18,368 nucleotides of DNA from JAEUKA01 sp035340095 (GTDB lineage Bacteria > Myxococcota_A > Polyangia > Palsa-1104 > JAEUJZ01): assembly GCA_035340095.1 (NCBI GenBank), contig DAORGN010000090.1, positions 1 through 18,368 on the forward strand. Direction: 5' to 3'. The position numbers were made by a program, and so were the translations under genes. The notes under the pieces were generated by a model. That model was not told the origin of the DNA and made no database searches. It saw only the letters and a list, made by a program, of their open reading frames with translations. This document shows positions 1 to 7,898 of this stretch, piece by piece. The first letter of the stretch is position 1; every line of letters begins with the position of its first letter.

Positions 1-51
1 ATCCAGGCCAAGGAGGGCTACCTCCTCATCGAAGTGAAGGAGGAGAAGTAG
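1..51 (+). CDS. 3' end of an unidentified upstream gene
   Basis: An open frame runs from the first base to a TAG at 49-51 and gives only the last 16 residues, ending in EVKEEK. It stops four bases before the next ATG, and its last codons contain the purine-rich ribosome binding site of that gene (AAGGAGGAG at 37-45). It is therefore almost certainly the preceding gene of the same T6SS operon. Sixteen residues are too few to name it; a T6SS baseplate or spike gene is a guess from position only. Confidence 0.6.
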   Translation: MQAKEGYLLIEVKEEK

Positions 52-55
52 TCCC

Positions 56-649
56 ATGGGCACGCTGGTTTGTCGAATCGAACTCGACAAAATGACCGGT
101 GCGAAGGTCACGATCGAAAACGAGGAAGGCAAGATCACGCAGACCATTCACATGGATGGGACGCAAATCTTGACCAAGGTGCAAGGCGAACAAGCGACGA
201 GCACCATCGTTCAAGTGGCCGACGCCATCACCGTTACGGTGAAGAACTTCACGGTCGATGCAGAGACCATCACGCTCAAGTCGAGCAAAGCCTCGCAGTG
301 GACCAGTCAGGACACGCTCGATATCAAGAGCACAAAAGCGATGACGGTCAAAAGTGATGCGACACAGGCTTTCGAGGCCGCGCAAGATGCGACGTACAAA
401 GGAATGAACGTCGGCATCAAGGCCCAGAGCGGACTGACCGGAGAAGGGGTCAATACGGCGCTCAAGGGAACCGCATCGCTCAAGGGAGAAGCACCCCAAG
501 TCGAGCTAAAGGCGACGGCGAGCGCCAAGATGGAAGGGGCGATGGTCGAAATCAAAGCACAGGGAATGCTGACCGCAGAGTCTTCCGGAATGACCACGCT
601 GAAAGGGTCTCTGACCAGCGTGGAAGGATCGCTTGTGAAGCTGGGCTAA
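56..649 (+). CDS. VgrG-like spike/beta-helix protein, stand-alone (T6SS-associated)
   Basis: This 197-residue protein has no signal peptide or membrane segment. It is built of short alternating beta repeats rich in T, K, V, G and A, such as VTVKNFTVDAETITLKSS near residues 60-78 and LKGSLTSVEGSLVKLG at the C terminus. Such repeats and the closing VKLG-type end resemble the needle/beta-helix C terminus of VgrG and phage gp5 spikes. The N-terminal VgrG parts (gp27-like and OB-fold domains) are absent, so this is either a split VgrG or a separate spike piece; the preceding gene might hold the rest. The start ATG follows the site AAGGAGGAG (37-45) by ten bases. The gene ends three bases before tssF, so it is probably co-translated with the baseplate and membrane-complex genes. 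By analogy it would sit under the PAAR-like tip encoded at 7899. The assignment rests on repeat style and context, not on a catalytic motif. Confidence 0.6.
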   Translation: MGTLVCRIELDKMTGAKVTIENEEGKITQTIHMDGTQILTKVQGEQATSTIVQVADAITVTVKNFTVDAETITLKSSKASQWTSQDTLDIKSTKAMTVKSDATQAFEAAQDATYKGMNVGIKAQSGLTGEGVNTALKGTASLKGEAPQVELKATASAKMEGAMVEIKAQGMLTAESSGMTTLKGSLTSVEGSLVKLG

Positions 650-652
650 GCC

Positions 653-2305
653 ATGACACGCGATGTAGTGGAAAAGCACTTGGTGACGGAGCTAAAGACG
701 CTGGAAGAGTTCCGCCAGCGCCATGTCCAGCGTCATCCGCACAGCCGCGTCGAGCGCGAAGATCCCGATGTTCGACGGCTGATCGAAGCACTGGGATTCT
801 TTTCGGTGCGAACACGGCTGGCCACGCTGCGCAATCTGCACGCAACCTGGCGCCGTCTGTTTGGGACGTACTTTGGCTATCTGTTAAAGCCGCTGCCCAC
901 GCGGCTGCTCGTCCAGGCGCAGGTGACGCCACGGATGGTCGAAAGCACACTGCTTGATGCAGGCAGCGAGCTGCGCGTCACCACGCAGAACGGACACGTT
1001 GGGTATTTCCGATCCAGCCACGAGCTGCGCATTGTCCCGATTACGCTGGAATCGATGCAGCTAATTCCGCTGCGCGGAGGCACGCGACTTGTACTAAACC
1101 TGCGCTCGCGCTTTCCGCGCACGGACGCGATCGGTGTCCTGCGGCTTTTCATCCATTACATTGATTCCTATGAAGCGTCGCTGCGCGTTCACTATCAGTT
1201 GAGAGCGCACACAAAGCGCGCCTTTGCAGTCTATGAAGACATCGTCAGCGACGAAACAGATGGGCCAGACTGCGGACTCAGCTTTGGTTCTCTGTTTCCG
1301 GAACCGCAGCAGCCAGACACGCGCAATCCGATTGCCAGAGTGCGTTCCTTTTTCCATTTTCCGGAAGAAGAGCTGTTTGTAAACGTGGACGTACCGCGCT
1401 CACGCAAGCCGTGGAGCCGGGTGGCACTGTGTTTCGATCTCGATGATGACTGGCCGAGGGATCCGCCGCCGACGCAGGACATGTTTCAGCTTTTTGTGGT
1501 GCCGGTGGAAAATCTCCGCAAGGAAAGCAGTGAACCGATCCACTGCGACGGAACCCAAGAAGCGTATGCGATTCGCCACAGCAGTCCCCAGCTGGGTTAT
1601 TCCCTTGCGGAAGAGACCGGCGTGTTCCGCATCGATCCAGAAGGACTCCGTCCCCTGGAACCTGGCGTGCTGCACGCCTCAAGCGGTGCGATGGCGTATG
1701 AAGTCGAGGAACGGTTCGACGATTTACACAATGGACTGTTCCTTCTTGTGCGGCTCCCAGAAGCACTCCTAAAGCCGATGCGGCTGGTGGTGGAAGGTCT
1801 GTGGCATCAGCCCGGATTTGCCCGCGACGCGGTTGGGAAGTTGAAAATCACGCTTCCCAATCGCAACCAAGAAGGATTCCAGTTTGTCGCCAGCAGCGAC
1901 GTGAGACCGTATTCCGAAACGACACTGGGACAGGACTCGATGGCGCTGTTGCGGCTGTTGGCGATGCGCATGAAATCGGTGCTGGATCTGCGCGAGCTCT
2001 TGCAGCTTCTTATCGTGCTGGGCAGCGTGAAGGACTCACCATTTCGCGATCTGCCACAGCGCATTCGCAGCATCAAAGTAGAGCTGGCCCCAGACAGTGC
2101 GATGCGCGGTTCGGGTCTGCGCCATGTCTATCGGATGACGTTCGATCGCTTCGATCCCGACGAAGAAGCCCTGGTGTGGACATTCCTATCCTATGTTCGC
2201 GAGCTGCTGGATGCATGGAATGCCGAAGCCACTGTGGATCTCCAAGTCGATGCCGGTGGTAGCAAGCTGCGCTTGCCGCTAAATCCAGGGGGTGCGGTCC
2301 GATGA
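653..2305 (+). CDS. tssF: Type VI secretion baseplate protein TssF (VasA/ImpG family)
   Basis: TssF is a cytoplasmic wedge subunit of the T6SS baseplate, working with TssE, TssG and TssK. The 550-residue product matches the family in order. Near residues 37-50 is the 'DPDVRRLIEALGFF' block, followed by a helical segment and 'YLLKPLPTRLLVQAQ' near residues 76-90, equivalent to the family's LYPHYLRPIPS region. A beta-rich middle follows, with MFQLFVVPVENL near residues 277-288, matching the RLFCTPVVNLF motif. The tail has the family's GLRHVYRMTFD-type segment. It is somewhat shorter than the usual 580-620 residues. The stop codon overlaps the next start (ATGA at 2302-2305), so tssF and tssL are translationally coupled. 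In many clusters tssG follows tssF directly; here it does not and must lie elsewhere, if present. The start ATG lies three bases after the upstream stop, with only a weak ribosome binding site, again suggesting coupling. Confidence 0.86.
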   Translation: MTRDVVEKHLVTELKTLEEFRQRHVQRHPHSRVEREDPDVRRLIEALGFFSVRTRLATLRNLHATWRRLFGTYFGYLLKPLPTRLLVQAQVTPRMVESTLLDAGSELRVTTQNGHVGYFRSSHELRIVPITLESMQLIPLRGGTRLVLNLRSRFPRTDAIGVLRLFIHYIDSYEASLRVHYQLRAHTKRAFAVYEDIVSDETDGPDCGLSFGSLFPEPQQPDTRNPIARVRSFFHFPEEELFVNVDVPRSRKPWSRVALCFDLDDDWPRDPPPTQDMFQLFVVPVENLRKESSEPIHCDGTQEAYAIRHSSPQLGYSLAEETGVFRIDPEGLRPLEPGVLHASSGAMAYEVEERFDDLHNGLFLLVRLPEALLKPMRLVVEGLWHQPGFARDAVGKLKITLPNRNQEGFQFVASSDVRPYSETTLGQDSMALLRLLAMRMKSVLDLRELLQLLIVLGSVKDSPFRDLPQRIRSIKVELAPDSAMRGSGLRHVYRMTFDRFDPDEEALVWTFLSYVRELLDAWNAEATVDLQVDAGGSKLRLPLNPGGAVR

Positions 2306-2979
2306 TGACGATTGAGCTGTGGAATGTCATCGTGTCAGCAGGAACGGAAGTGCGTCGATTGCTCGATCGCGCGCTGCCCCAAACATATGTCGCAGCGACG
2401 GCGCAAGAGCAGACCATGATGCTCAATGCCGGCACCGATGTGATCGGTCTTTTGCGCACAGAGCTGCGCCGCTATCTGGATGATCTGAAAGTGACGTTTC
2501 AGCGCATTTTGCCGGAAAAGGAAGCCGGCATGGTGCTGTACCCACTGGTGTTGCATTTCGATGAAATGGTGACGCGCCGCCTGTCGACCGCCGAGCAGAC
2601 CCAGTGGCCACTTCTGCAAAAAGAGCTGTTCGACATGAACGATGGTGGCGATGTTTTTTTCGAGTTCGTGGAAGAGCGACTCAAAAAAGCATCCAGTCCG
2701 CCCCTGGTGTTCACTGTTCTTTACTACTGCTTAAGCGACGGATTCATCGGCAAGTTCGGACAAGACCCGGCCAAGGCCGCAGCGTTCAAAAAGCGCCTGT
2801 CGGAACGCATTCCGCTGCCCGAAATGCCGGGCAAAACGAAAAAGAAAAGACGCAAAGGTGAAGATGAAGAAGCCGTCCCCCTGCCTGGCAAAGTGATGCA
2901 TCCCGCGGTGTACTACCTGGCAACCACAGGCGTACTGGTGCTTTTGTTTTGGCTGGTTGTTTCGATGACCAATCTCTAG
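2302..2979 (+). CDS. tssL: Type VI secretion inner-membrane protein TssL (DotU/IcmH family)
   Basis: TssL is a C-tail-anchored inner-membrane protein whose cytoplasmic helical domain links the TssJLM membrane complex to the baseplate. The 225-residue product has the DotU fold signs: LHFDEMVTRRL near residues 84-94, WPLLQKELFDMNDGGDVFFE near 102-121 (the family's LLQ-x-FF-x-N-GG-FFE motif), then YYCLSDGFIGKFG near 141-153, equivalent to the family's CL-GF-GKY segment. A strongly charged linker (KTKKKRRKGEDEE, about 178-190) precedes one transmembrane helix at about 202-222, and the protein ends three residues later. No peptidoglycan-binding OmpA-like extension is present. The start overlaps the tssF stop; a second ATG follows immediately at 2305, so the first methionine is uncertain by one codon. 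An acidic small gene and then tssM follow, keeping the membrane-complex genes together. Confidence 0.88.
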   Translation: MMTIELWNVIVSAGTEVRRLLDRALPQTYVAATAQEQTMMLNAGTDVIGLLRTELRRYLDDLKVTFQRILPEKEAGMVLYPLVLHFDEMVTRRLSTAEQTQWPLLQKELFDMNDGGDVFFEFVEERLKKASSPPLVFTVLYYCLSDGFIGKFGQDPAKAAAFKKRLSERIPLPEMPGKTKKKRRKGEDEEAVPLPGKVMHPAVYYLATTGVLVLLFWLVVSMTNL

Positions 2980-2997
2980 CCGAAAGGAATTGTGAAC

Positions 2998-3444
2998 ATG
3001 TTCAAGCTAGAAGATGGTTTTGATGATGTCGCGGATGCGCTGGGCGACGTGGCAGAAGAAGAAGCAGAGGAACAAGCAGAGGAGTTTCTGGAAGACTTCG
3101 ATGCCGACAATCTGCTGTCTCACTGGAACAAAAAGGACACCACGCAAAAGCAGCAGGTGATCGAAAAACGGAAGACGCGCCCGGTTCATGCAGGCACGAC
3201 GATAAGGCAGCTACTTACGCAGCTTGACAGTCAGCTTCACAATCAGTTTGGTGATCGTGCGACGGTACTGCAAGTTCCGTTTGCGCGCGCCACCGCGATC
3301 CTGCGCGATCTGTTTCCACCCAGTTCGGCTCCCCCGATTGTACAGATGGATCATGATCCGCTGCAAAAGGAGCTGCACGACACACTCAACCAGCTAGAGG
3401 ACATCATGGATGCACTCTTGGTTGAAGCCATGGTGAGGGCTTAG
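2998..3444 (+). CDS. Small acidic protein of unknown function between tssL and tssM
   Basis: I do not recognise this 148-residue protein. Its first 40 residues are extremely acidic, with runs of D and E such as VAEEEAEEQAEEFLEDFDAD, probably a helix with a charged face. A basic stretch follows (KKDTTQKQQVIEKRKTRP, about 45-62), then a mixed helical domain and a C-terminal amphipathic helix (LHDTLNQLEDIMDALLVEAM, about 126-145). It has no signal peptide, membrane helix or cysteine, so it should be cytosolic. The ATG at 2998 is preferred over the GTG at 2992 because the purine site AAAGGA (2983-2988) is nine bases from the ATG but only three from the GTG. It starts 18 bases after tssL and its stop directly abuts the tssM start, so it is clearly an operon member. 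An adaptor or chaperone for the TssL-TssM complex is a positional guess only. Confidence 0.75.
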   Translation: MFKLEDGFDDVADALGDVAEEEAEEQAEEFLEDFDADNLLSHWNKKDTTQKQQVIEKRKTRPVHAGTTIRQLLTQLDSQLHNQFGDRATVLQVPFARATAILRDLFPPSSAPPIVQMDHDPLQKELHDTLNQLEDIMDALLVEAMVRA

Positions 3445-6400
3445 GTGGTGATGAGTCTGCTCGCAAGCGCACTCACTGCGCAGGGACTTTCGGGACTTGC
3501 CAGTCTGCAGGCCCCGGTGCCGCTTGATTTTGGCATGCTGCGGCTTCCTGTCTGGGTGTACTATGCGCTGGGAATCGTTGGCAGTCTGTCGCTTGTATTC
3601 CTGATCTACATGGCCTACGGATACATCCGCAGGCGACGGGATCAGGGAGATTCCAGACCAAGTGGTGGCAAAGATGCAGTGGAAGCCACCGCGCTGCGTG
3701 ACATCTGGAATCGCTTTCATTCCGAGCTTCCCCGATCGGCGCGCGCCGCGGTTCCTAACTACCGGAGTTTTTTGGTACTGGGTCCAGCCAGCGCCGGGAA
3801 AAGTCACCTGATCCGGGCACGCATCGACTGGCAGGAACAGACCGGACAGCTTGTACCAAGCTACACCGCCGACCCGATGCTGCAGATTTACATCGGAAGT
3901 CGCGCACTGGCACTGGAGCTGTCTGCGCCGATTCTGATGTCGAATCAGGATACTGCGCGCGATGCGGTATCGAAGCTATTTTCCGCCGCGTTTGGCAGCC
4001 GCAATCCGACCGTTGTGGTGGTTCTCGACATAAGTGCGGTCATCCGAACCGATCCAGATACCCTGGCACATCAAGGACAGTCGATCCGCGCCAAGCTGAA
4101 CCTGCTGGCAAAAGCACTCCGTTCACCGATTGAGACGCGACTTGTGCTGTCGCACATGGAACAGATCGAAGGATACTCTGCGTTTGCCAAGTATCTGAAC
4201 CATGAACGGATTCCGCTTGAGCTGCCACTGCATCTTTTGAGCAATCGGGAAGGCGGTCTGGGAGAGCTTCTGCGCAGCTACGAACAGTATCTTCCGCATG
4301 CGCTCATCAACGTCAACGCCGATCAGTTCCGCGGCATCATCAAGTTTTTGCACAACGCGCCGCGGACACTCCAGCTGTTGGAACCGCTGATCCAGCCGCT
4401 GTTGCAAGCGAACCCTGCGTATCCAACGCCCCACCTGGAAAGAATTTATTTCCATGCGGGAGCCAAAGACGAACAGCTTGGGAATCCGTTTCATCTTACC
4501 CGCCGCGGTGAAGCAGGACGTGGACCACGGCCCATCATTTCGCTTGCTTGGTGGCGCGGACGAACCCATCTGGCAGTCTGCGCGGCTTGTGCCACGACGG
4601 CGTTTCTCATTCTGCTGGGTCTTGTGATCCGCCATGGTCGCAAAGTTCACAAGTCGGAAAACGCGGTCGAAGATTTTGCCAAGGCGGTCAAACGCGCCAG
4701 CGATTCCCTCAACCCATCGCTCGAGTCTGCCGCAGTCCGTGCCGCCGAACAGACATCAAGCCAGCTGATTGGCGCGCTGACCGGTGCAGATGAAAAGTGG
4801 ACGCTGTATCGGCTCCTGTATCAAGACAACAAAGAGGAAACGCGCCAGCAGCACATCGAGACGATTCGCACCGGATATCTGCTGCCCGCCCTGGAAAAAG
4901 CGGCCAAGCTACATCAGCGCGACAAGCTGGTCTACACGCTTGCGGTGCTGTATGCCGACAAGGAAAACTCGCTGGGAGGACTCGTCAACACCCAGCCAGG
5001 AGAGTTTGCGCTGACCATCGGAATTCCCGAAAGCGTCATCCGCGACTACCTTGCATACTCCGAAGAGCCGTGGAAAGGCAGCCCGACCGTACTTAGCACA
5101 GTGCGCAGTGGGATTCGCAAAGAGCGCGGTGATTTGGTGACGGAAGAAGGTCTGTGGGCGGACTACTTTGACAAGGTGGAACGGGCCGTTCCACAGCAAA
5201 AGATAGGACCCGATGAACTGAAGCTTCTGCGCACAGGAGCGGAGCCGCTGCTTGCAACCATCGACGCAGTACACTCCTCGCTGAGTCTGTCGCGGGTGTT
5301 CCGGATGCTATCGGAAGAAACCCCGCTAGGTGACATGCTGGCCCAGCTATCGCATGAAGATCCAACGCTGGCGCCGCCACCTTGGCTGCGGGATCAGACC
5401 ACCCCAATGCGGGCGATTCTGAAGCTGATTCACGACACCACAGCGGATCAGGTACGCAGCGGAAGACTCAACTTGTATCAAGTTCTTCAGCTGCTAACAG
5501 ATGTCCGTTCTCGTCGAGACGGCGGTCTGGACAATCACTCCTTTGAGCTGCGAGGCCATACCTATTCCTTCAACTCGCGTGAGTTTCTGAATCTGCTGAT
5601 GCGCAGCCGCAACCAGCAGGTTGTAAGCTCTCTGTTCGAGCGTCGTTCAAACGGAACCCGGCCCAGCGAGACATCGGAACTTGAACGAATTTCGCGCCGG
5701 ATGGTGAAAAAGTGTCTGAAAAAATGCAACCGGATGTGCGATGCCGAATGCACGATTCCGGACATGAAGCGCTATTCTGATCTGCTGCGCAAACAGCAAA
5801 GCGGCGATAGTGAAAGTCCCACCAAGTCAGCAGGAGGACACGAGCGTCACAGTCGACGGCATCATCTGCGCGCAGGACATGCCGAAGATCGGGTGGTTTT
5901 GTCTCCGCGACTCGCTTCACTGGTTGGTGAAAAGGGAACACTTAGCGCAGCGTTTGCTGGTTCCTATAACAAAGCCAGCTTTGATCGTGACATCCGCCCG
6001 GTGCTGACCAAGCTCGACAAAGCGCTGGAAGATACGCCGGAACTTACGACAGAGGAACGCGATCTGCTCGCTCGCTATGTCGCAAACGAGTCAAAAAACT
6101 ATGCACGCAGGTACTGCGAAGCACTCCTTGCACAGCACCGAAGCTATGTATTTCCCGGCGGTGGCGTAAGCTCAACCCACGCGGAACTGGTCGCAGCTGT
6201 GCTGCCCGGTGGATCGCTTTCCAGTCACCTGAAGTTGATTGCAGACAATGCCCAGCTTGGGGATTTGCAGTCGACCTATCTGCGTCCACTTGGCGAATGC
6301 ATTGCGCTGTTTCAGCCGCTTGTGCGACTCATGACACCAGGGAAAGACGGCGCTTATCCGGGGCTAAAACCCTACGCGGAAATCTTGGGATCAATCGTCA

Positions 6401-7335
6401 AGGAACTGGATGCTGGCAAGCCCCCAATCGTTCCGGAAGATGGCAAAGTCACACCGCTTCCCGACATGCTGTCGCCGCTGGGTCGTGTCGCGCTCACGTC
6501 GCTGCAAGAGAGTCCGGCTGCGGTTGACAAACAGGTTCAGCAGTTTCTGGATGCAAACGGTCTGGCCGGTCCCCTGTCGGCCCCGTTTCAGGCCCCTGTG
6601 CAGCGCGTCGTGCGTTTGGGACAATCGGAAATCGAACATACATTGGCCGAGTATTGGCAGGCTGCGCTGCGTCCACAAGTCGAGCCCATGCTCGACAAGT
6701 TTCCGTTCAATCGCAGCGCGGAAGGAACAGTGGAACCGCGCGAGCTGGAGCAGCTAAAACCCGGTGAAGGTGCGTTCTGGGTCGCGTTCCGCAGCAAGTA
6801 TGGACCTGTCTGTTTGGAACGCAGTGGTGAATTTCTGCCGCGCCGCTTTCCGCATGGCGCGCTCAGCTTTCCTGATGGAATGCTCGCGCTTGTGAACCAG
6901 CTTGGGAAGGTGTCAAAGACGCTGTATGGGAAAGATGGATCGCGCATTCCGCTCGATCTGCGGGTTCGTCCGCTGCCGCTCAGTGCCGTCGATGGTGAAA
7001 TCCCCGGAACGCTGTCCTTTCTTTCCGCGGGAAAATCCGTGGTCTACGGCATCAATTCCGCGCCAACGCCACGTCCGCTGCAAGTTGCGTGGTGGCAACC
7101 GGATGCAGCCTCTGTGGGTCTGGAATACAGCACCGCAGACACCGGACGCAAACAGACGCAGTCGCTCGACGTGGGTGAGGTCAACTGGAGCTTTTTCCGC
7201 TTGCTTGCGCGCGGACAGACCAGCGAGCCACGGCTTGTCACCTGGACGCTTCCGGGCGACAGCGGACGCACATCACGCAGCATCAAGTTTGAGTTTGTTG
7301 ATGATCCGTGGGCACCGCTAAAAATTCGGCGATAG
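3445..7335 (+). CDS. tssM: Type VI secretion membrane-complex protein TssM (IcmF family)
   Basis: TssM spans the inner membrane and periplasm and joins TssL to TssJ. The 1296-residue product has one N-terminal transmembrane helix (about 36-60, followed by RRRR), then a cytoplasmic NTPase-like domain with an intact Walker A motif GPASAGKS at residues 113-120 and a VVVVLD strand (about 190-195) resembling Walker B. A second transmembrane helix lies at about 376-395, followed by some 900 periplasmic residues. The C-terminal IcmF signature is visible near FPFNRSAEG (1086-1094). The usual family pattern has a hairpin of two helices before the NTPase domain; only one is evident here, which would place the N terminus outside. 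Within the periplasmic part, C757, C761, C765 and C769 recur every four residues, followed by a histidine cluster (H799, H802, H806, H807, H812); this is unusual. The start follows the preceding stop directly; ATG at 3451 is an alternative. The protein is long for the family (usually about 1100-1200). Confidence 0.9.
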   Translation: MVMSLLASALTAQGLSGLASLQAPVPLDFGMLRLPVWVYYALGIVGSLSLVFLIYMAYGYIRRRRDQGDSRPSGGKDAVEATALRDIWNRFHSELPRSARAAVPNYRSFLVLGPASAGKSHLIRARIDWQEQTGQLVPSYTADPMLQIYIGSRALALELSAPILMSNQDTARDAVSKLFSAAFGSRNPTVVVVLDISAVIRTDPDTLAHQGQSIRAKLNLLAKALRSPIETRLVLSHMEQIEGYSAFAKYLNHERIPLELPLHLLSNREGGLGELLRSYEQYLPHALINVNADQFRGIIKFLHNAPRTLQLLEPLIQPLLQANPAYPTPHLERIYFHAGAKDEQLGNPFHLTRRGEAGRGPRPIISLAWWRGRTHLAVCAACATTAFLILLGLVIRHGRKVHKSENAVEDFAKAVKRASDSLNPSLESAAVRAAEQTSSQLIGALTGADEKWTLYRLLYQDNKEETRQQHIETIRTGYLLPALEKAAKLHQRDKLVYTLAVLYADKENSLGGLVNTQPGEFALTIGIPESVIRDYLAYSEEPWKGSPTVLSTVRSGIRKERGDLVTEEGLWADYFDKVERAVPQQKIGPDELKLLRTGAEPLLATIDAVHSSLSLSRVFRMLSEETPLGDMLAQLSHEDPTLAPPPWLRDQTTPMRAILKLIHDTTADQVRSGRLNLYQVLQLLTDVRSRRDGGLDNHSFELRGHTYSFNSREFLNLLMRSRNQQVVSSLFERRSNGTRPSETSELERISRRMVKKCLKKCNRMCDAECTIPDMKRYSDLLRKQQSGDSESPTKSAGGHERHSRRHHLRAGHAEDRVVLSPRLASLVGEKGTLSAAFAGSYNKASFDRDIRPVLTKLDKALEDTPELTTEERDLLARYVANESKNYARRYCEALLAQHRSYVFPGGGVSSTHAELVAAVLPGGSLSSHLKLIADNAQLGDLQSTYLRPLGECIALFQPLVRLMTPGKDGAYPGLKPYAEILGSIVKELDAGKPPIVPEDGKVTPLPDMLSPLGRVALTSLQESPAAVDKQVQQFLDANGLAGPLSAPFQAPVQRVVRLGQSEIEHTLAEYWQAALRPQVEPMLDKFPFNRSAEGTVEPRELEQLKPGEGAFWVAFRSKYGPVCLERSGEFLPRRFPHGALSFPDGMLALVNQLGKVSKTLYGKDGSRIPLDLRVRPLPLSAVDGEIPGTLSFLSAGKSVVYGINSAPTPRPLQVAWWQPDAASVGLEYSTADTGRKQTQSLDVGEVNWSFFRLLARGQTSEPRLVTWTLPGDSGRTSRSIKFEFVDDPWAPLKIRR

Positions 7336-7342
7336 GTTTTCC

Positions 7343-7807
7343 ATGCAGCGACTTTTGATTGATTGCAAACGACTGCACCACCTGGCGCTGGGCCTATTTT
7401 TTTCGACGCTGTTTGGCTGTCTTCCGGGCTATCTGCGGCTCGACATTGTGGCGCCGGCGGGGCTCAATCAGGGGACTCCGGTTCACTTTGTGGTACGCGA
7501 AGTGGAAGTGAATCAGTACCGAACAGAGTCCTATGATTCCGTCGCCATGCTGGTTCCCAATCGCGACGCGAGCATCCTTCGGTCCAAAGTCCTGTATGCC
7601 AAAGACAAAGGCCTGACCGAACGGATGTGGATTAAGAGCGCCGGCAAGAAACCCATCGCCGTGTACTTTCTGTTCACCCAGCCCAAAGGTCCGTGGAAGA
7701 TGCTGTTTGAACCCCCGATTCCGTACAGTGCCACCGTCGAACTGGACCCGAGCAGCATCAAGCCGAAAGCCCAGGGTGATCTGTCCGGTTCCGAGCGTCC
7801 GTTTTAG
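7343..7807 (+). CDS. tssJ: TssJ-like outer-membrane lipoprotein of the type VI secretion system
   Basis: The 154-residue product begins with a basic segment and hydrophobic stretch ending in a lipobox-like LFGC, so C26 is the likely lipidated residue. The mature part is a small all-beta domain: LRLDIVAPAGLNQGTPVHFV reads like the opening strand of TssJ, followed by a segment comparable to the family's RVYQL strand. Near the end, KPIAVYFLFTQ and PWKMLFEPP correspond to the TssJ 'FRD-x-WR' strands. TssJ anchors the periplasmic end of TssM in the outer membrane, and the gene sits seven bases after tssM, which supports the name. Sequence match alone is weak; any small secretion lipoprotein would look similar. 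The arginine-poor lipobox has phenylalanine at -2, which is uncommon but tolerated. No clear ribosome binding site is visible, so translation may depend on coupling with tssM. Confidence 0.65.
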   Translation: MQRLLIDCKRLHHLALGLFFSTLFGCLPGYLRLDIVAPAGLNQGTPVHFVVREVEVNQYRTESYDSVAMLVPNRDASILRSKVLYAKDKGLTERMWIKSAGKKPIAVYFLFTQPKGPWKMLFEPPIPYSATVELDPSSIKPKAQGDLSGSERPF

Positions 7808-7898
7808 CGTCATGTCAAAATCATCAGGAGTCCGTGACCCAAACGGAATCACCCGGTTTGGTCCAGTGTGACTGTCCTATTTTGTTTGGGAGTTCATC
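7808..7898 (+). promoter_or_regulatory. Gap before the PAAR-like gene with overlapping inverted repeats
   Basis: The 91-base leader contains CCCAAAC at 7838-7844. It can pair with GTTTGG at 7856-7861, or alternatively with GTTTGGG at 7884-7890, which overlaps the ribosome binding site GGGAG (7888-7892). The two pairings exclude each other. Stems are only six or seven base pairs and no T-run follows, so it is not a convincing terminator; a translation-modulating structure is possible but unproven. No promoter hexamers stand out. Confidence 0.25.
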
